Below, in pieces: positions 23,634 through 32,075 of a DNA stretch of 41,485 nt. Position numbers and translations under genes: made by a program. The DNA comes from an uncultured Candidatus Saccharibacteria bacterium (GTDB taxonomy: Bacteria; Patescibacteriota; Saccharimonadia; Saccharimonadales; Saccharimonadaceae): positions 1 through 41,485 of the forward strand of contig CALHQH010000022.1 of NCBI GenBank assembly GCA_938036625.1, read 5' to 3'. The notes beneath the pieces were generated by a model that was not told where the DNA came from, did not search any database, and saw only the letters and a program-made list of their open reading frames with translations. Within the stretch, counting starts at the first letter, position 1. Every line of letters starts with the position of its first letter.

Positions 23634-24818
23634 ATGGCAGATTTCGATCGAAGTAAGCCACACATTAACGTTGGTACTATGGGTCACGTCGACCACGGTA
23701 AAACAACGTTAACGGCTGCCATCACTCACGTGTTGGCAAAGCGTCTTCCAAGCGATGTAAACAAGCCTCGCAACTACGAAGACATCGACAACGCTCCTGA
23801 GGAGAAGCAACGCGGTATTACCATCGCCAGCTCCCACCAGGAATACGAGTCGGAGAAGCGCCACTACGCGCACGTTGACATGCCAGGTCACGCCGACTAT
23901 GTCAAGAACATGATTACTGGTGCCGCTCAGATTGACGGTGCTGTGCTGGTGGTTGCCGCCAACGACGGTCCATTGCCACAGACAAAAGAACACATACTGC
24001 TCGCTCGTCAGGTTGGTGTGCCAAAGATCGTCGTCTTCCTCAACAAGATGGACTTGGCCGACCCAGAGTTGGTTGAGCTGGTTGAGATGGAAATCCGCGA
24101 CGAGCTCAGCAAGAATGGCTATGATGGCGACAACGCACCAATCATCAAGGGTTCTGCTACCAAGGCGCTTGAGGGCGACACCGAGGCAGAGGACGCTGTG
24201 ATGGAACTGGTTGCTACTATGGACGAATATATTCCAGAGCCAACCCGTGATATGGATAAACCATTCCTGATGCCTATCGAGGATGTCTTCTCGATCAAGG
24301 GCCGTGGTACAGTTGCAACTGGCCGTATCGAACAGGGTGTCATCAAGATCAACGACCCAGTAGAGATTGTTGGTCTTAAGCCAACTCAGACCTCTGTCGT
24401 GACTGGTGTTGAAGCCTTCAAGAAGAGCCTCGACCAAGGTCAGGCAGGCGACAATGCTGGTCTGTTGCTGCGCGGTATCGAGCGCACCCAGATCGAGCGC
24501 GGTCAGGTGATTGTCGCTCCAGGCACACTCACCCCACACACCGAGTTTGAGGCGGAAGTCTACATCCTCAAGAAGGAAGAGGGTGGCCGCCACACACCAT
24601 TTAGCAAGGGCTACAAGCCACAGTTCTACTTCCGCACAACGGACGTGACTGGTGAGATTGAGCTCCCTGCCGACAAGGAAATGGTGATGCCAGGCGACAA
24701 TGTAACCTTTAAGGTAACCTTGAACGCCCCGATTGCCATGGACAAGGGCCAAAACTTCGCTATCCGCGAAGGTGGCCGCACAGTCGGTGCCGGTGTTGTG
24801 ACCAACATCGTCAAGTAG
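23634..24818 (+). CDS. tuf: Elongation factor Tu
   Basis: 394 residues, the GTPase that brings aminoacyl-tRNA to the ribosome. G1 GHVDHGKTT, G2 region RGITI, G3 DMPGHADY, G4 NKMD and G5 are all intact, unlike G4 of the EF-G in this window. Domains II and III are full length and end GGRTVGAGVVTNIVK. It stands alone with its own promoter and terminator instead of following fusA. The coding sequence is GC-richer with an optimal-codon look, as expected for a highly expressed gene. Confidence 0.97.
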   Translation: MADFDRSKPHINVGTMGHVDHGKTTLTAAITHVLAKRLPSDVNKPRNYEDIDNAPEEKQRGITIASSHQEYESEKRHYAHVDMPGHADYVKNMITGAAQIDGAVLVVAANDGPLPQTKEHILLARQVGVPKIVVFLNKMDLADPELVELVEMEIRDELSKNGYDGDNAPIIKGSATKALEGDTEAEDAVMELVATMDEYIPEPTRDMDKPFLMPIEDVFSIKGRGTVATGRIEQGVIKINDPVEIVGLKPTQTSVVTGVEAFKKSLDQGQAGDNAGLLLRGIERTQIERGQVIVAPGTLTPHTEFEAEVYILKKEEGGRHTPFSKGYKPQFYFRTTDVTGEIELPADKEMVMPGDNVTFKVTLNAPIAMDKGQNFAIREGGRTVGAGVVTNIVK

Positions 24819-24843
24819 TTTGCAAAAGTACTCGCAAACTCAC

Positions 24844-24880
24844 AAAATACCTCCCACAGGGGAGGTATTTTTGTTTTTTA
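24844..24880 (+). terminator. Intrinsic terminator of tuf
   Basis: AAAATACCTCCC / GGGAGGTATTTT, 12 bp perfect, loop ACAG, followed by TTGTTTTTT. The T run also contains the -35 box (TTGTTT, 24871-24876) of the next gene. Confidence 0.93.
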
Positions 24881-24898
24881 TACAAAAGATGATATGAT
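24871..24898 (+). promoter_or_regulatory. Promoter of the M16-like gene, leaderless spacing
   Basis: -35 TTGTTT (24871-24876), 16-bp spacer, -10 TATGAT (24893-24898); ATG at 24905 after 6 nt, no Shine-Dalgarno. Confidence 0.65.
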
Positions 24899-24904
24899 AC
24901 CGCT

Positions 24905-26320
24905 ATGAACTATACTATCACGAAGCATACCACCACGCAGGGTTTGCCTGTCTGGCTGGTCGACACTCCTGACGCAACAACGATTCAAACTACCATTGCC
25001 GTGCGGGCAGGGTATGAGTACGTTGGTGACGCTCGCATCTACGAAGCACCACGTATCGTCCAGCACATCTTGACCCAAACCATGAATGATAACCACATTG
25101 GCGCGTCGGCGTGTATCTACCAAGATCGGCTGCAGCATTTTGTGGCTTATTCACTTCAGGCAGAGAGCGCACCGCAGTTTGCTACAAAGCTGGGTCATAT
25201 GATACACAGCCTATACCAAACACGTATCACACGCAGTGCCTTCCAGGCTGCTAAAAAGCGTACACTTGCCGAGATCACTGAGGAAGAGCAAAATATTGAC
25301 ATTGCTCTTAAGAGCGACAATGAGCGCCAAATGTTTAGCAGGCCAAAGATTAAGTGGCGAGCAAAGCTCACACCCGACATCTCTTTACAGGATATACAGC
25401 GATTTTATGGGATGTTTTATACACTGGCTAACAGTGACATTGTTATCACTGCTAATATGCACGCGCCTGATTGGGATGAGACGGTAATTCTGCAGGCGAT
25501 TGAGCAGGCCTGTGATGGTGCCGCGGTCGGGCAGCGATTTCCGCTCTATCAAATGAGCTATCTCAAGACAATGACTCAACAAGATCGCTATGGGACAATT
25601 ATCGTGCCGCAACTCTCAGCAAAACATTTTCAGTTTAATGGCGTGTTGCATACGATCGGCTTTCATGGGTTTCGTCTCAACTTTGCGCAAGATCCACTGA
25701 TGGAGATAAGCGCTCGGATGCTTGCAGAATGTATATTGGTGCTGTTTACCATGCCCAATCGATTAGGTGACTCTTTCAAAGATCACCCCTTATACCAAGC
25801 ACGGTGTGCTGCAAAATACTGCACGATATTTAATGAGAATGATATGGCTGTCCGCGAAACTGGCCAATCATATCGCTTTATCATTCATTACATTGTCGAG
25901 GACAGTGATATGCCATTGTTTGAGGAAAAGTTATGGCGGGGGCTGCAAAAGCTTGCAAACGAGGGGGTGCCACCTGAGGTATTTGAGATTGCTCAGCAAG
26001 CAGTCTCGTGGCGGATCGACAACGAAGCAAAGATAGAGCGCTTTCATGGGTGGGTGACACGACAGATTATTAAACGGTTTAAGGACGAAGCCCCGGTAGT
26101 GAGTTATGATGACATCGTTCGGGCATGCTGGGAAATACGACCGGAGACTGTGACACTTGCTGCAAAAACCGCATTGCTTAAGAACTGGGTCTTTAACACT
26201 CACATGACGATCGAGAATGATTGTCAATCTATTGCTCAGACAATATACAATACTATGGAACCCGTATTAATCACACTTGATGATATCCCAAGCAAACTAT
26301 CGACAGAAGAACTTGAGTAA
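24905..26320 (+). CDS. M16-peptidase-like protein without the zinc motif
   Basis: 471 residues. The opening resembles an M16 (insulinase/MPP-like) half: QGLPVWLVDTPDATTIQTTIAVRAGY, then the position of the HxxEH catalytic motif, which here reads RIVQH (residues 50-54), so the first His and the catalytic Glu are replaced. A downstream LAEITEEEQN segment matches the region of the third ligand. The second half resembles the inactive M16 C-terminal domain, with a long acidic loop. Inactive M16 subunits normally pair with an active one, but none is adjacent. Another role, such as a scaffold or processing partner, is possible. Family assignment is moderate. Confidence 0.6.
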   Translation: MNYTITKHTTTQGLPVWLVDTPDATTIQTTIAVRAGYEYVGDARIYEAPRIVQHILTQTMNDNHIGASACIYQDRLQHFVAYSLQAESAPQFATKLGHMIHSLYQTRITRSAFQAAKKRTLAEITEEEQNIDIALKSDNERQMFSRPKIKWRAKLTPDISLQDIQRFYGMFYTLANSDIVITANMHAPDWDETVILQAIEQACDGAAVGQRFPLYQMSYLKTMTQQDRYGTIIVPQLSAKHFQFNGVLHTIGFHGFRLNFAQDPLMEISARMLAECILVLFTMPNRLGDSFKDHPLYQARCAAKYCTIFNENDMAVRETGQSYRFIIHYIVEDSDMPLFEEKLWRGLQKLANEGVPPEVFEIAQQAVSWRIDNEAKIERFHGWVTRQIIKRFKDEAPVVSYDDIVRACWEIRPETVTLAAKTALLKNWVFNTHMTIENDCQSIAQTIYNTMEPVLITLDDIPSKLSTEELE

Positions 26321-26338
26321 GTGAGCAATATAAAATCA

Positions 26339-26367
26339 AAAAGAGTGATAGCAGCTATCACTCTTTT
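26339..26367. terminator. Bidirectional terminator between convergent genes
   Basis: AAAAGAGTGATAG / CTATCACTCTTTT, 13 bp perfect with a CAG loop, A-rich before and T-rich after. It serves the M16-like gene and rpsJ. Confidence 0.92.
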
Positions 26368-26391
26368 CTTAGGTGCTTCTATAGCAACAAG

Positions 26392-26712
26392 CTACATCCG
26401 AATCTCAACATCCACGCCAGCTGGCAAGCTGAGGTTGTGGAGGTTGTCGATCGTCTTGGGTGTGGCGTTGGTGATATCGATGAGACGCTTGTGAACGCGC
26501 ATCTCGAATGTCTCACCACCAGTCTTGTATACGTGTGGGCTCTTTACCACTGTGTAGCTGCTGCGCCGTGTTGGTAGCGGCACAGGACCTGCCACGCTTG
26601 CGCCAGTGCGCAGGGCAGTGTCGATGATTTGCTTGGCCGATTGGTCGATCACCTTGTGGTCGTATGCCTTGAGGCGAATCCGGATCTTAAGCCCTTGGTT
26701 GTTTTGAGCCAT
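26392..26712 (-). CDS. rpsJ: 30S ribosomal protein S10
   Basis: 106 residues with the start at 26712 behind AAGGAGGA. Signature KIRIRLKAYDHKVIDQSAKQ, then GPVPLPTRRSSYTVVKSPH and DVEIRM at the end. S10 assembles in the 30S head and partners NusB in antitermination. It normally heads the S10 operon after tuf. Here it is alone, inverted, between the M16-like gene and secY, with its own promoter and a leader of about 80 nt. Confidence 0.96.
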   Translation of the reverse strand: MAQNNQGLKIRIRLKAYDHKVIDQSAKQIIDTALRTGASVAGPVPLPTRRSSYTVVKSPHVYKTGGETFEMRVHKRLIDITNATPKTIDNLHNLSLPAGVDVEIRM

Positions 26713-26797
26713 TGCTCCTCCTTGTATGTGCAACTCTGTAACTTTAGCAAGATCGAAACAAGCTAAATTATCAGAGTAAATTAATATTACATCTAGC

Positions 26798-26806
26798 ATT
26801 ATATCA
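26798..26806 (-). promoter_or_regulatory. rpsJ extended -10 promoter
   Basis: Minus strand TG-A-TATAAT. The leader between 26713 and 26790 can form TTTAGC/GCTAAA with a long loop, followed by the Shine-Dalgarno. Confidence 0.65.
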
Positions 26807-26950
26807 TGAGAATATACATCGTGCGCTATTTATTATGAGCTGCCATTAGTCTGTATCCGAACTTCAGCTACAAAAGCACAAATCTCTCGCATATTTTTGA
26901 GCTTAAAGTCGGATTGACAACTGACCCTTTCGCTTCTGGGGCAATTCGTG

Positions 26951-26956
26951 TATACT
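26951..26956 (+). promoter_or_regulatory. Possible secY -10 box
   Basis: TATACT, 46 nt before the ATG. A good TTGACA at 26914-26919 is too far away to be its -35. The start is preceded by AAAAGGGAC. Confidence 0.4.
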
Positions 26957-27002
26957 GTACTAGATATAGCGTTATAGTAGTTAGTGGCAAAAGGGACAAT
27001 AT

Positions 27003-28478
27003 ATGAACTGGAAGATTATTCTTCGATCGCTCAAAAATAAAGACATGCAAAAACGCCTTGGTATCGTGCTCGGACTCATCGTTGCCTATCGTTTCTTGGC
27101 ACACGTGCCAGTGCCGTTGGCCGAGCCAAGCCGACTCAAGGACATTATCCAAAATGTGGTATCGGCGAGTGACTTTGGTGGCTTCTTAAACATCCTGACT
27201 GGTGGAGCGCTGGCCCAGCTGTCTATTGTTTTGATCGGCCTTGGGCCATTCATCAACGCCAGCATTATTACCCAGCTCCTTACCAAAGCTATCCCAAGCC
27301 TTGAGGAAATGCACAAAGATGGTGAATCAGGCCGGCGCAAGATCAATCAGTGGACGCGTATCGCTAGTGTGCCGCTGGCGATTGCTCAATCGATCGGTAT
27401 CATCTACTTTTTGCGCCAATCAGTCCTGGCTGGGAGTACGACTGGTACCGTGGCTGGCTCCCTCCACGAGTGGATTGTCGCAGTAACGGCACTGACTGCT
27501 GGGTCGCTACTCTTGATGTGGCTCGGTGAGCTGATGACAGAGCAGGGCGTCGGCAATGGTATTAGCCTGCTCATCTTCGCCAGTGTAATCAGTCAGCTGC
27601 CAACCACCTTTGGGTCGATCTACTCATCGCTCTTTAATACTCAAGACGGTTCGCTCAGCGTCTTTGGCTGGTTCTCACTACCTGTTAACCCAACAACCTT
27701 CTGGACAGTAGTTGTTCTTGGGACGATCGGCCTCATCCTGCTTTATCTCCTCGTTAAGATTAACGAAGCACAGCGCATTGTCACGATCAATTACGCCAAG
27801 CGGGTTGGCGGCAATAGCTCGTATGGTGGTATTAAGAGTATTTTGCCTATCAAACTCATCGCTGCAGGTGTGGTACCAGTTATTTTTGCAGTGGCATTCC
27901 TCAGCTTGCCAGCTTTTGTGGGGCAGCTATTACATGCGACACCTGGTGCAAATCAGCAATTGGCTAATAACCTCATCCAGTGGTTCCAAGCACCGACTGC
28001 TCAGACATACGCCACCGGTGGTCTAACAGTGCTTATCTATCCATCGATTTACTTCTTGCTCGTCATTGCCTTTACCTACTTCTACACCGGTATCGTCTTT
28101 AATGCGAGCGAGATTACGGAGAGTCTTGAAAACCAAGGTGGCTTCATTGAAGGGATTCGCCCTGGCCCAACCACCGAAAAATATCTGTCACGTACCGTCA
28201 ATCGGCTTAACCTATTTGGGTCACTTGCCCTGGGGCTCATCGCCATCATTCCGTTTGCGATCGACTACGTCTTTGCGCAGCTTGGCATTAATGCCAACAA
28301 CATGGCAATCGGTGGTACGAGCTTGCTTATCGTTGTGACGGTTGGCCTCGAGACGCTCCGCCAGATTAACTCGCGAGCGCTGATGGTAACATATGACGAC
28401 TTCTCGGTCGATGACCTTGATACTAAGCCAAAGAAGCGTGGGTTCCTCGGCCGACGGCGTACTGCCGCAAAGGCATAA
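27003..28478 (+). CDS. secY: Protein translocase channel SecY
   Basis: 491 residues with about ten membrane helices. The plug and lateral gate regions are recognisable: GALAQLSIVLIGLGPFINASIITQLL (helix 2 area), the LEEMHKDGESGRRKINQWTR cytoplasmic loop, GNGISLLIF, and the QRIVTINYAKR loop. The SecY/SecA contact region GGFIEGIRPGPTTEKYL is present. It exports unfolded proteins such as the GH32 enzyme in this window. It stands as a single-gene unit with its own terminator, with no adk or map after it. Confidence 0.96.
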   Translation: MNWKIILRSLKNKDMQKRLGIVLGLIVAYRFLAHVPVPLAEPSRLKDIIQNVVSASDFGGFLNILTGGALAQLSIVLIGLGPFINASIITQLLTKAIPSLEEMHKDGESGRRKINQWTRIASVPLAIAQSIGIIYFLRQSVLAGSTTGTVAGSLHEWIVAVTALTAGSLLLMWLGELMTEQGVGNGISLLIFASVISQLPTTFGSIYSSLFNTQDGSLSVFGWFSLPVNPTTFWTVVVLGTIGLILLYLLVKINEAQRIVTINYAKRVGGNSSYGGIKSILPIKLIAAGVVPVIFAVAFLSLPAFVGQLLHATPGANQQLANNLIQWFQAPTAQTYATGGLTVLIYPSIYFLLVIAFTYFYTGIVFNASEITESLENQGGFIEGIRPGPTTEKYLSRTVNRLNLFGSLALGLIAIIPFAIDYVFAQLGINANNMAIGGTSLLIVVTVGLETLRQINSRALMVTYDDFSVDDLDTKPKKRGFLGRRRTAAKA

Positions 28479-28508
28479 GGCTATCACTAGTATATATCTC
28501 ACAAAAAT

Positions 28509-28538
28509 ACCGCCACCTCCGTCTGTGGTGGTTTTTTT
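28509..28538 (+). terminator. Intrinsic terminator of secY
   Basis: ACCGCCAC / GTGGTGGT, 8 bp with one G-T pair, loop CTCCGTCT, followed by a T run of seven. Confidence 0.9.
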
Positions 28539-28540
28539 TG

Positions 28541-28869
28541 ATATGGTTCCGTATTTCACAATAATTCAATTCGTTCGTGAACACCTCCAGAACGTGCGTT
28601 ATGAGTGGCATAGCGCTGTATCATTGCAATTCGAATATAGAAAGAGGGGAATGGAGAATCGTAGCGGAATAGAGACCACAGAATGATGGTGAGCTTTTAA
28701 GCCTATACAGCATGAAAGCCTAGAGGGATGCTACTTTCTAGAAGTTGTTTATCGCAAAAGCTACCTCTCTTACAGCTCTACTCTGACATAAGAATAGTGC
28801 CATCCATAATCTCACAATAATTAATGCAAAAAGCTGGCTACTCCTCTTTACTCCTACAGAGAAATAGCG
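28541..28869. other. Gene-free spacer between secY and infA
   Basis: About 330 nt without a supported coding frame on either strand. It is AT-rich with a few short inverted repeats, such as AGCAT/ATGCT around 28709-28732 and GTTCGTGAAC near 28573. No tRNA, riboswitch or known small RNA is recognised. In many bacteria adk and map sit here. Confidence 0.5.
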
Positions 28870-28875
28870 TATAAT
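28870..28875 (+). promoter_or_regulatory. infA -10 box
   Basis: TATAAT, 16 nt before the ATG, with a weak TTTACT at 28848-28853. The leader would be about 10 nt and lacks a Shine-Dalgarno. Confidence 0.6.
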
Positions 28876-28891
28876 ACGAAGCTGTATATCT

Positions 28892-29116
28892 ATGGCAAGT
28901 TCGAAAGAAGTTATCAAATTGCGCGGCAAGGTAGTGGAAGCACTGCCTAATACGCAATTTAAGGTAGAATTAGAGAACGGCCTAAGCATTATCGCTCACA
29001 TCAGCGGCAAGATGCGCAAGCATCACATCCGTTTGGTCCCAGGCGATACCGTGGAAGTCGAGTTAACCCCGTACGATCTCACAAAGGGCAGAATCGTCTT
29101 CCGCGCACGCGTTTAA
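28892..29116 (+). CDS. infA: Translation initiation factor IF-1
   Basis: 74 residues of OB fold: KEVIKLRGKVVEALPNTQFK, then HISGKMRKHHIRLVPGD and VEVELTPYDLTKGRIVFR, all standard IF-1. It binds the 30S A site and helps IF-3 and IF-2 place the initiator tRNA. It is the first gene of the alpha-operon-like cluster. Full length compared with the usual 71-73 residues. Confidence 0.97.
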   Translation: MASSKEVIKLRGKVVEALPNTQFKVELENGLSIIAHISGKMRKHHIRLVPGDTVEVELTPYDLTKGRIVFRARV

Positions 29117-29193
29117 TAACGTAGAGCGGCGGCCTGATATCACCGCTGTTCTCAGTAACGGCAGGTTTTTCCTGTAGGGAGATTTGTACGCTC

Positions 29194-29310
29194 ATGAAAG
29201 TTCGTGCGAGTGTCAAAAAGATCAGCCCCGATGATCAGCTGGTCCGGCGCAAAGGCCGACTCCGTGTCATCAACAAGAAAAAACCTAAGAATAAGCAAAG
29301 GCAGGGTTAA
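29194..29310 (+). CDS. rpmJ: 50S ribosomal protein L36, zinc-free form
   Basis: 38 residues, starting MKVRASVKKI and ending NKQRQG. Canonical L36 holds zinc with three Cys and one His (ICEKC...VICENPKH); here those positions read ISPDD, VINKK and KN, so no ligand remains. The length and the RRKG core are normal, so this is the sole C-minus type in the operon, not a pseudogene. The Shine-Dalgarno AGGGAG is 11 nt upstream. A short hairpin, CAGG/CCTG with loop TTTTT, lies in the spacer after infA. Confidence 0.95.
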   Translation: MKVRASVKKISPDDQLVRRKGRLRVINKKKPKNKQRQG

Positions 29311-29312
29311 GC

Positions 29313-29699
29313 ATGGCTCGAATTGCTGGGGTAGTTATCCCATCAGACAAGCAAGTGCACATTGCTCTTACCTATATCCATGGTATTGGGCGCACGCTTG
29401 CTCGAGACATCCTTGCGGCGGCAAAAATTGAGCCGACCACTCGGGTGAAAGATCTCACCGAGGCTGAGGAGCAGAAACTTCGCGACATTATCGACAAAGA
29501 TTATGTCACCGAAGGTGATCTGCAACGCCTGGTGACCAACAATATCAAACGCCTTAAAGACATTGGTGCATACCGCGGCTTGAGGCACAAAAATGGCTTG
29601 CCAACACGCGGTCAGCGCACTCGAACGAACGCACGAACTCGCAAGGGTAAGGCGATCGCCGTCGGCGGAGCACAGCCAAAGGCAGCAAGTAAGACGTAG
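29313..29699 (+). CDS. rpsM: 30S ribosomal protein S13
   Basis: 128 residues. The start lies 2 nt after the rpmJ stop, so translation is coupled. The ARIAGVVIPSDKQVHIALTYIHGIGR opening (helix-two-turns-helix), GAYRGLRHKNGLPTRGQRT and a basic C-terminal tail are typical. It contacts the P-site tRNA and 23S helix 38 at the subunit bridge. Confidence 0.97.
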   Translation: MARIAGVVIPSDKQVHIALTYIHGIGRTLARDILAAAKIEPTTRVKDLTEAEEQKLRDIIDKDYVTEGDLQRLVTNNIKRLKDIGAYRGLRHKNGLPTRGQRTRTNARTRKGKAIAVGGAQPKAASKT

Positions 29700-29714
29700 G
29701 AGGAAGGACGAGAT

Positions 29715-30104
29715 ATGGCACAAGCAAAATCGACCAAGAAAAAGCAGCGCCGATCAGTCCCATCTGGTCAGCTGCATGTACAGGCAACCTTTAATAACAC
29801 TATCGTCACATTTGCAGATAGCAAGGGCAACGTCTTGACCGCTGCCAGCGCTGGTGCATGTGGCTTCCGTGGGAGCAAAAAGGGCACAGCCTACGCAGCA
29901 CAGATTGCTGCAGAAAAAGCCGCAGAAGCTGCCAAGAGTAGCTATGGCGTCCGCACCGTTGATGTATTCGTCAAGGGTGTTGGGCTGGGCCGAGATGCGG
30001 CAATTCGCGCAATGAGCAACTTCGACATTGCCGTCAATAGCATCAAAGATGTAACGGGTGTGCCACACGGTGGCGTTCGCCCACGAAAGGCAAGGAGGGC
30101 GTAA
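29715..30104 (+). CDS. rpsK: 30S ribosomal protein S11
   Basis: 129 residues, with a lysine-rich N terminus and the standard core ATFNNTIVTFADSKGNVLTAASAG and GLGRDAAIRAM, ending GVPHGGVRPRKARRA. It forms part of the 30S platform and the mRNA exit. A strong AGGAGGAAGG lies before the ATG. Its TAA is directly followed by the ATG of rpsD. Confidence 0.97.
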   Translation: MAQAKSTKKKQRRSVPSGQLHVQATFNNTIVTFADSKGNVLTAASAGACGFRGSKKGTAYAAQIAAEKAAEAAKSSYGVRTVDVFVKGVGLGRDAAIRAMSNFDIAVNSIKDVTGVPHGGVRPRKARRA

Positions 30105-30722
30105 ATGGCACGAGATAGAAGCCCAATCGTGAAGCAGAGCCGCCGCGAAGGTGTGGCGCTTCACCCCAAGGCACACAAGATTTTGGCGCGCAAGAGCGGT
30201 ATTCCAGGCGAGCACGCTCACGGCCGTCAGAGCAAGCCAAGCATGTACGCAACCCAGCTCCGCGAGAAGCAAAAGGTGCGCCGCATGTACGGCCTGCTAG
30301 AAAAGCAGTTTGCTAAGCTGATGAACGAGGCAACTCGCAAGCCAGGCCTCAGTGGCGAGAACTTGCTCCGCTTCCTCGAGCTCCGGCTGGACAACGCTGT
30401 GTACCGTGCTGGCTTTGCGACAAGTCGTCGCCAGGCCCGCCAGCTAGTGAGCCACGGTCACTTTGAGCTTAATGGTCGCCGCGTCGACATTCCATCAATT
30501 CGCCTCAAGGCAGGGGATGTTATTACCGTTCGGCCAAAGAGTGCAAAGTCTGGCTACTTTACTGCAATTGACGACATCTACGGCAACACCTCCCAACCAC
30601 CACTGAGTTGGCTTAAGAGCGATATCAAAAAACTCAAGATCGAAGTATCGGGCGAGCCAAAGCGCGAAGAAGCTGAAGCTGGCATCAACGAGCAGCTGAT
30701 TGTTGAGTATTACTCACGCTAA
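30105..30722 (+). CDS. rpsD: 30S ribosomal protein S4, C-minus form
   Basis: 205 residues. The N-terminal domain (SPIVKQSRREGVALHPKAHK, then IPGEHAHGRQ) lacks the four cysteines of the zinc-bearing S4. The S4 RNA-binding domain (about residues 95-160: RFLELRLDNAVYRAGFA, ARQLVSHGHFELNGRRVDIP) is intact and the end VEYYSR is usual. It initiates 30S assembly and can repress its own operon in many bacteria. It starts immediately at the rpsK stop. Confidence 0.97.
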   Translation: MARDRSPIVKQSRREGVALHPKAHKILARKSGIPGEHAHGRQSKPSMYATQLREKQKVRRMYGLLEKQFAKLMNEATRKPGLSGENLLRFLELRLDNAVYRAGFATSRRQARQLVSHGHFELNGRRVDIPSIRLKAGDVITVRPKSAKSGYFTAIDDIYGNTSQPPLSWLKSDIKKLKIEVSGEPKREEAEAGINEQLIVEYYSR

Positions 30723-30744
30723 CAAGGGTAAGGAGAATTTGTAC

Positions 30745-31668
30745 ATGTCTAAATTAATTCACGATCCGGCGTTGGCGCGCATCGATGACAATGGGCCGCA
30801 CAGCAGCACATTTGTCGTTGAGCCATTGCACGCCAGCTACGGCAATACGCTGGGCAACAGCTTGCGCCGGGTGCTGCTGAGCAGTATCCGCGGTGGGGCC
30901 TTTACGGCTTTCCGAATGCAGGGTGCAACGCACGAGTTCACTACGGTGCCTGGCGTCAAGGAAGATGTCACCGACATCATGCTCAACCTCAAGGGTGTCG
31001 ACTTGGTTGTTCACAGCGATGACCCAGTCGAGCTGCGCCTTGAGAAGCAAGGTGCTGGTGCAGTAACCGCTGGGGATATTGCAGCTAACGCTGAGGTTGA
31101 GGTTGTCAACCCTGAGCATATCATCTGCACAATTGACGACCCACAGGCTAATGTCGTTATTGATCTGGTGGCCGAGGCTGGTCGGGGGTACTACCCGATC
31201 GAAGAGTCGAGTGCTAACCGGTTGCACAGCGACATGATCGCCATGGATGCACAGTTTAGCCCCGTGACTCGAGTGCGTTTTAAGGTAGATCCAACTCGTG
31301 TTGGTCAAGAAACCAACCTGGAGCGGCTTGAGATGACCGTCGAGACTGACGGTAGCTTGACGCCACGCGATGCCTTCGAGCAAGCTGCGGCGATTTTGGT
31401 CAATCAATACACCGCTCTGGCTGGTAGCACAACTGTTGTATCGGCACCAGCGCTTGGCACCCAGACTGCTGAGGAAGATAACGAGCTAAATACCTCGATC
31501 GAAGACCTCGGCCTTAGTGCCCGCACCGCAAACGCGCTCATCAACAATGAGATCCGCACCGTCCACGACCTCGTCACTTTGACAGAGCAGGACCTGCGCG
31601 AACTCAAAGGCTTTGGCAGCAAAGCCCTCGACGAAGTAAAAGATAAACTAGCAGAATTGGAGCTCTAA
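30745..31668 (+). CDS. rpoA: RNA polymerase alpha subunit
   Basis: 307 residues with the start at 30745 behind TAAGGAG. The N-terminal domain (assembly; HASYGNTLGNSLRRVLLSS, and the VKEDVTDIMLNLK loop) is followed by a linker near residues 225-245. The C-terminal domain (SIEDLGLSARTANALINNEI, TEQDLRELKGFGSKALDEVKDKL) holds the helix-hairpin-helix that binds UP elements. It is full length, so UP-element use, for example at the AT-rich rpoB promoter, is possible. Its stop abuts rplQ. Confidence 0.97.
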   Translation: MSKLIHDPALARIDDNGPHSSTFVVEPLHASYGNTLGNSLRRVLLSSIRGGAFTAFRMQGATHEFTTVPGVKEDVTDIMLNLKGVDLVVHSDDPVELRLEKQGAGAVTAGDIAANAEVEVVNPEHIICTIDDPQANVVIDLVAEAGRGYYPIEESSANRLHSDMIAMDAQFSPVTRVRFKVDPTRVGQETNLERLEMTVETDGSLTPRDAFEQAAAILVNQYTALAGSTTVVSAPALGTQTAEEDNELNTSIEDLGLSARTANALINNEIRTVHDLVTLTEQDLRELKGFGSKALDEVKDKLAELEL

Positions 31669-32073
31669 ATGCATCGACACGGATACAAAGGGCGCAAGCT
31701 CGGCCGCGAACGCGATCAACGTCGAGCCCTGCTCAAAGGCCTGGCAACCAGCTTGGTTGTTGAGGAGCGAATCGAAACGACGCTGCCAAAGGCCAAGGAG
31801 TTGGTGCGCTACATCGAAAAGCTCATTACTAAAGCTAAGAAGGGTGACCTCGCTCATCGCCGCGCTGTCATTGCTGGGCTCAGCACACAAGCTGCAGCAA
31901 TCAAATTGGTTGACCAGATTGCCCCGCAACTCAGCCATCGATCAAGTGGTCACGTGCGTGTGTATCGGACACGCCTGCGCCGTGGTGATGGTGCGCAGAT
32001 GGCAGTGATTGAGTTTGTTGACGAGCTCAAGCCAATGCCTAAGCCCGAGGCAACCACAAAGGAGGCGAAGTAG
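31669..32073 (+). CDS. rplQ: 50S ribosomal protein L17
   Basis: 134 residues. The MHRHGYKGRKLGRERDQRRAL opening and LVVEERIETTLPKAKELVRYIEKLIT are typical of the family, with a C-terminal extension (VDELKPMPKPEATTKEAK). The ATG directly follows the rpoA TAA. It sits near the peptide exit tunnel rim. The AAGGAGG for the next gene is inside its last codons. Confidence 0.96.
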   Translation: MHRHGYKGRKLGRERDQRRALLKGLATSLVVEERIETTLPKAKELVRYIEKLITKAKKGDLAHRRAVIAGLSTQAAAIKLVDQIAPQLSHRSSGHVRVYRTRLRRGDGAQMAVIEFVDELKPMPKPEATTKEAK

Positions 32074-32075
32074 TT

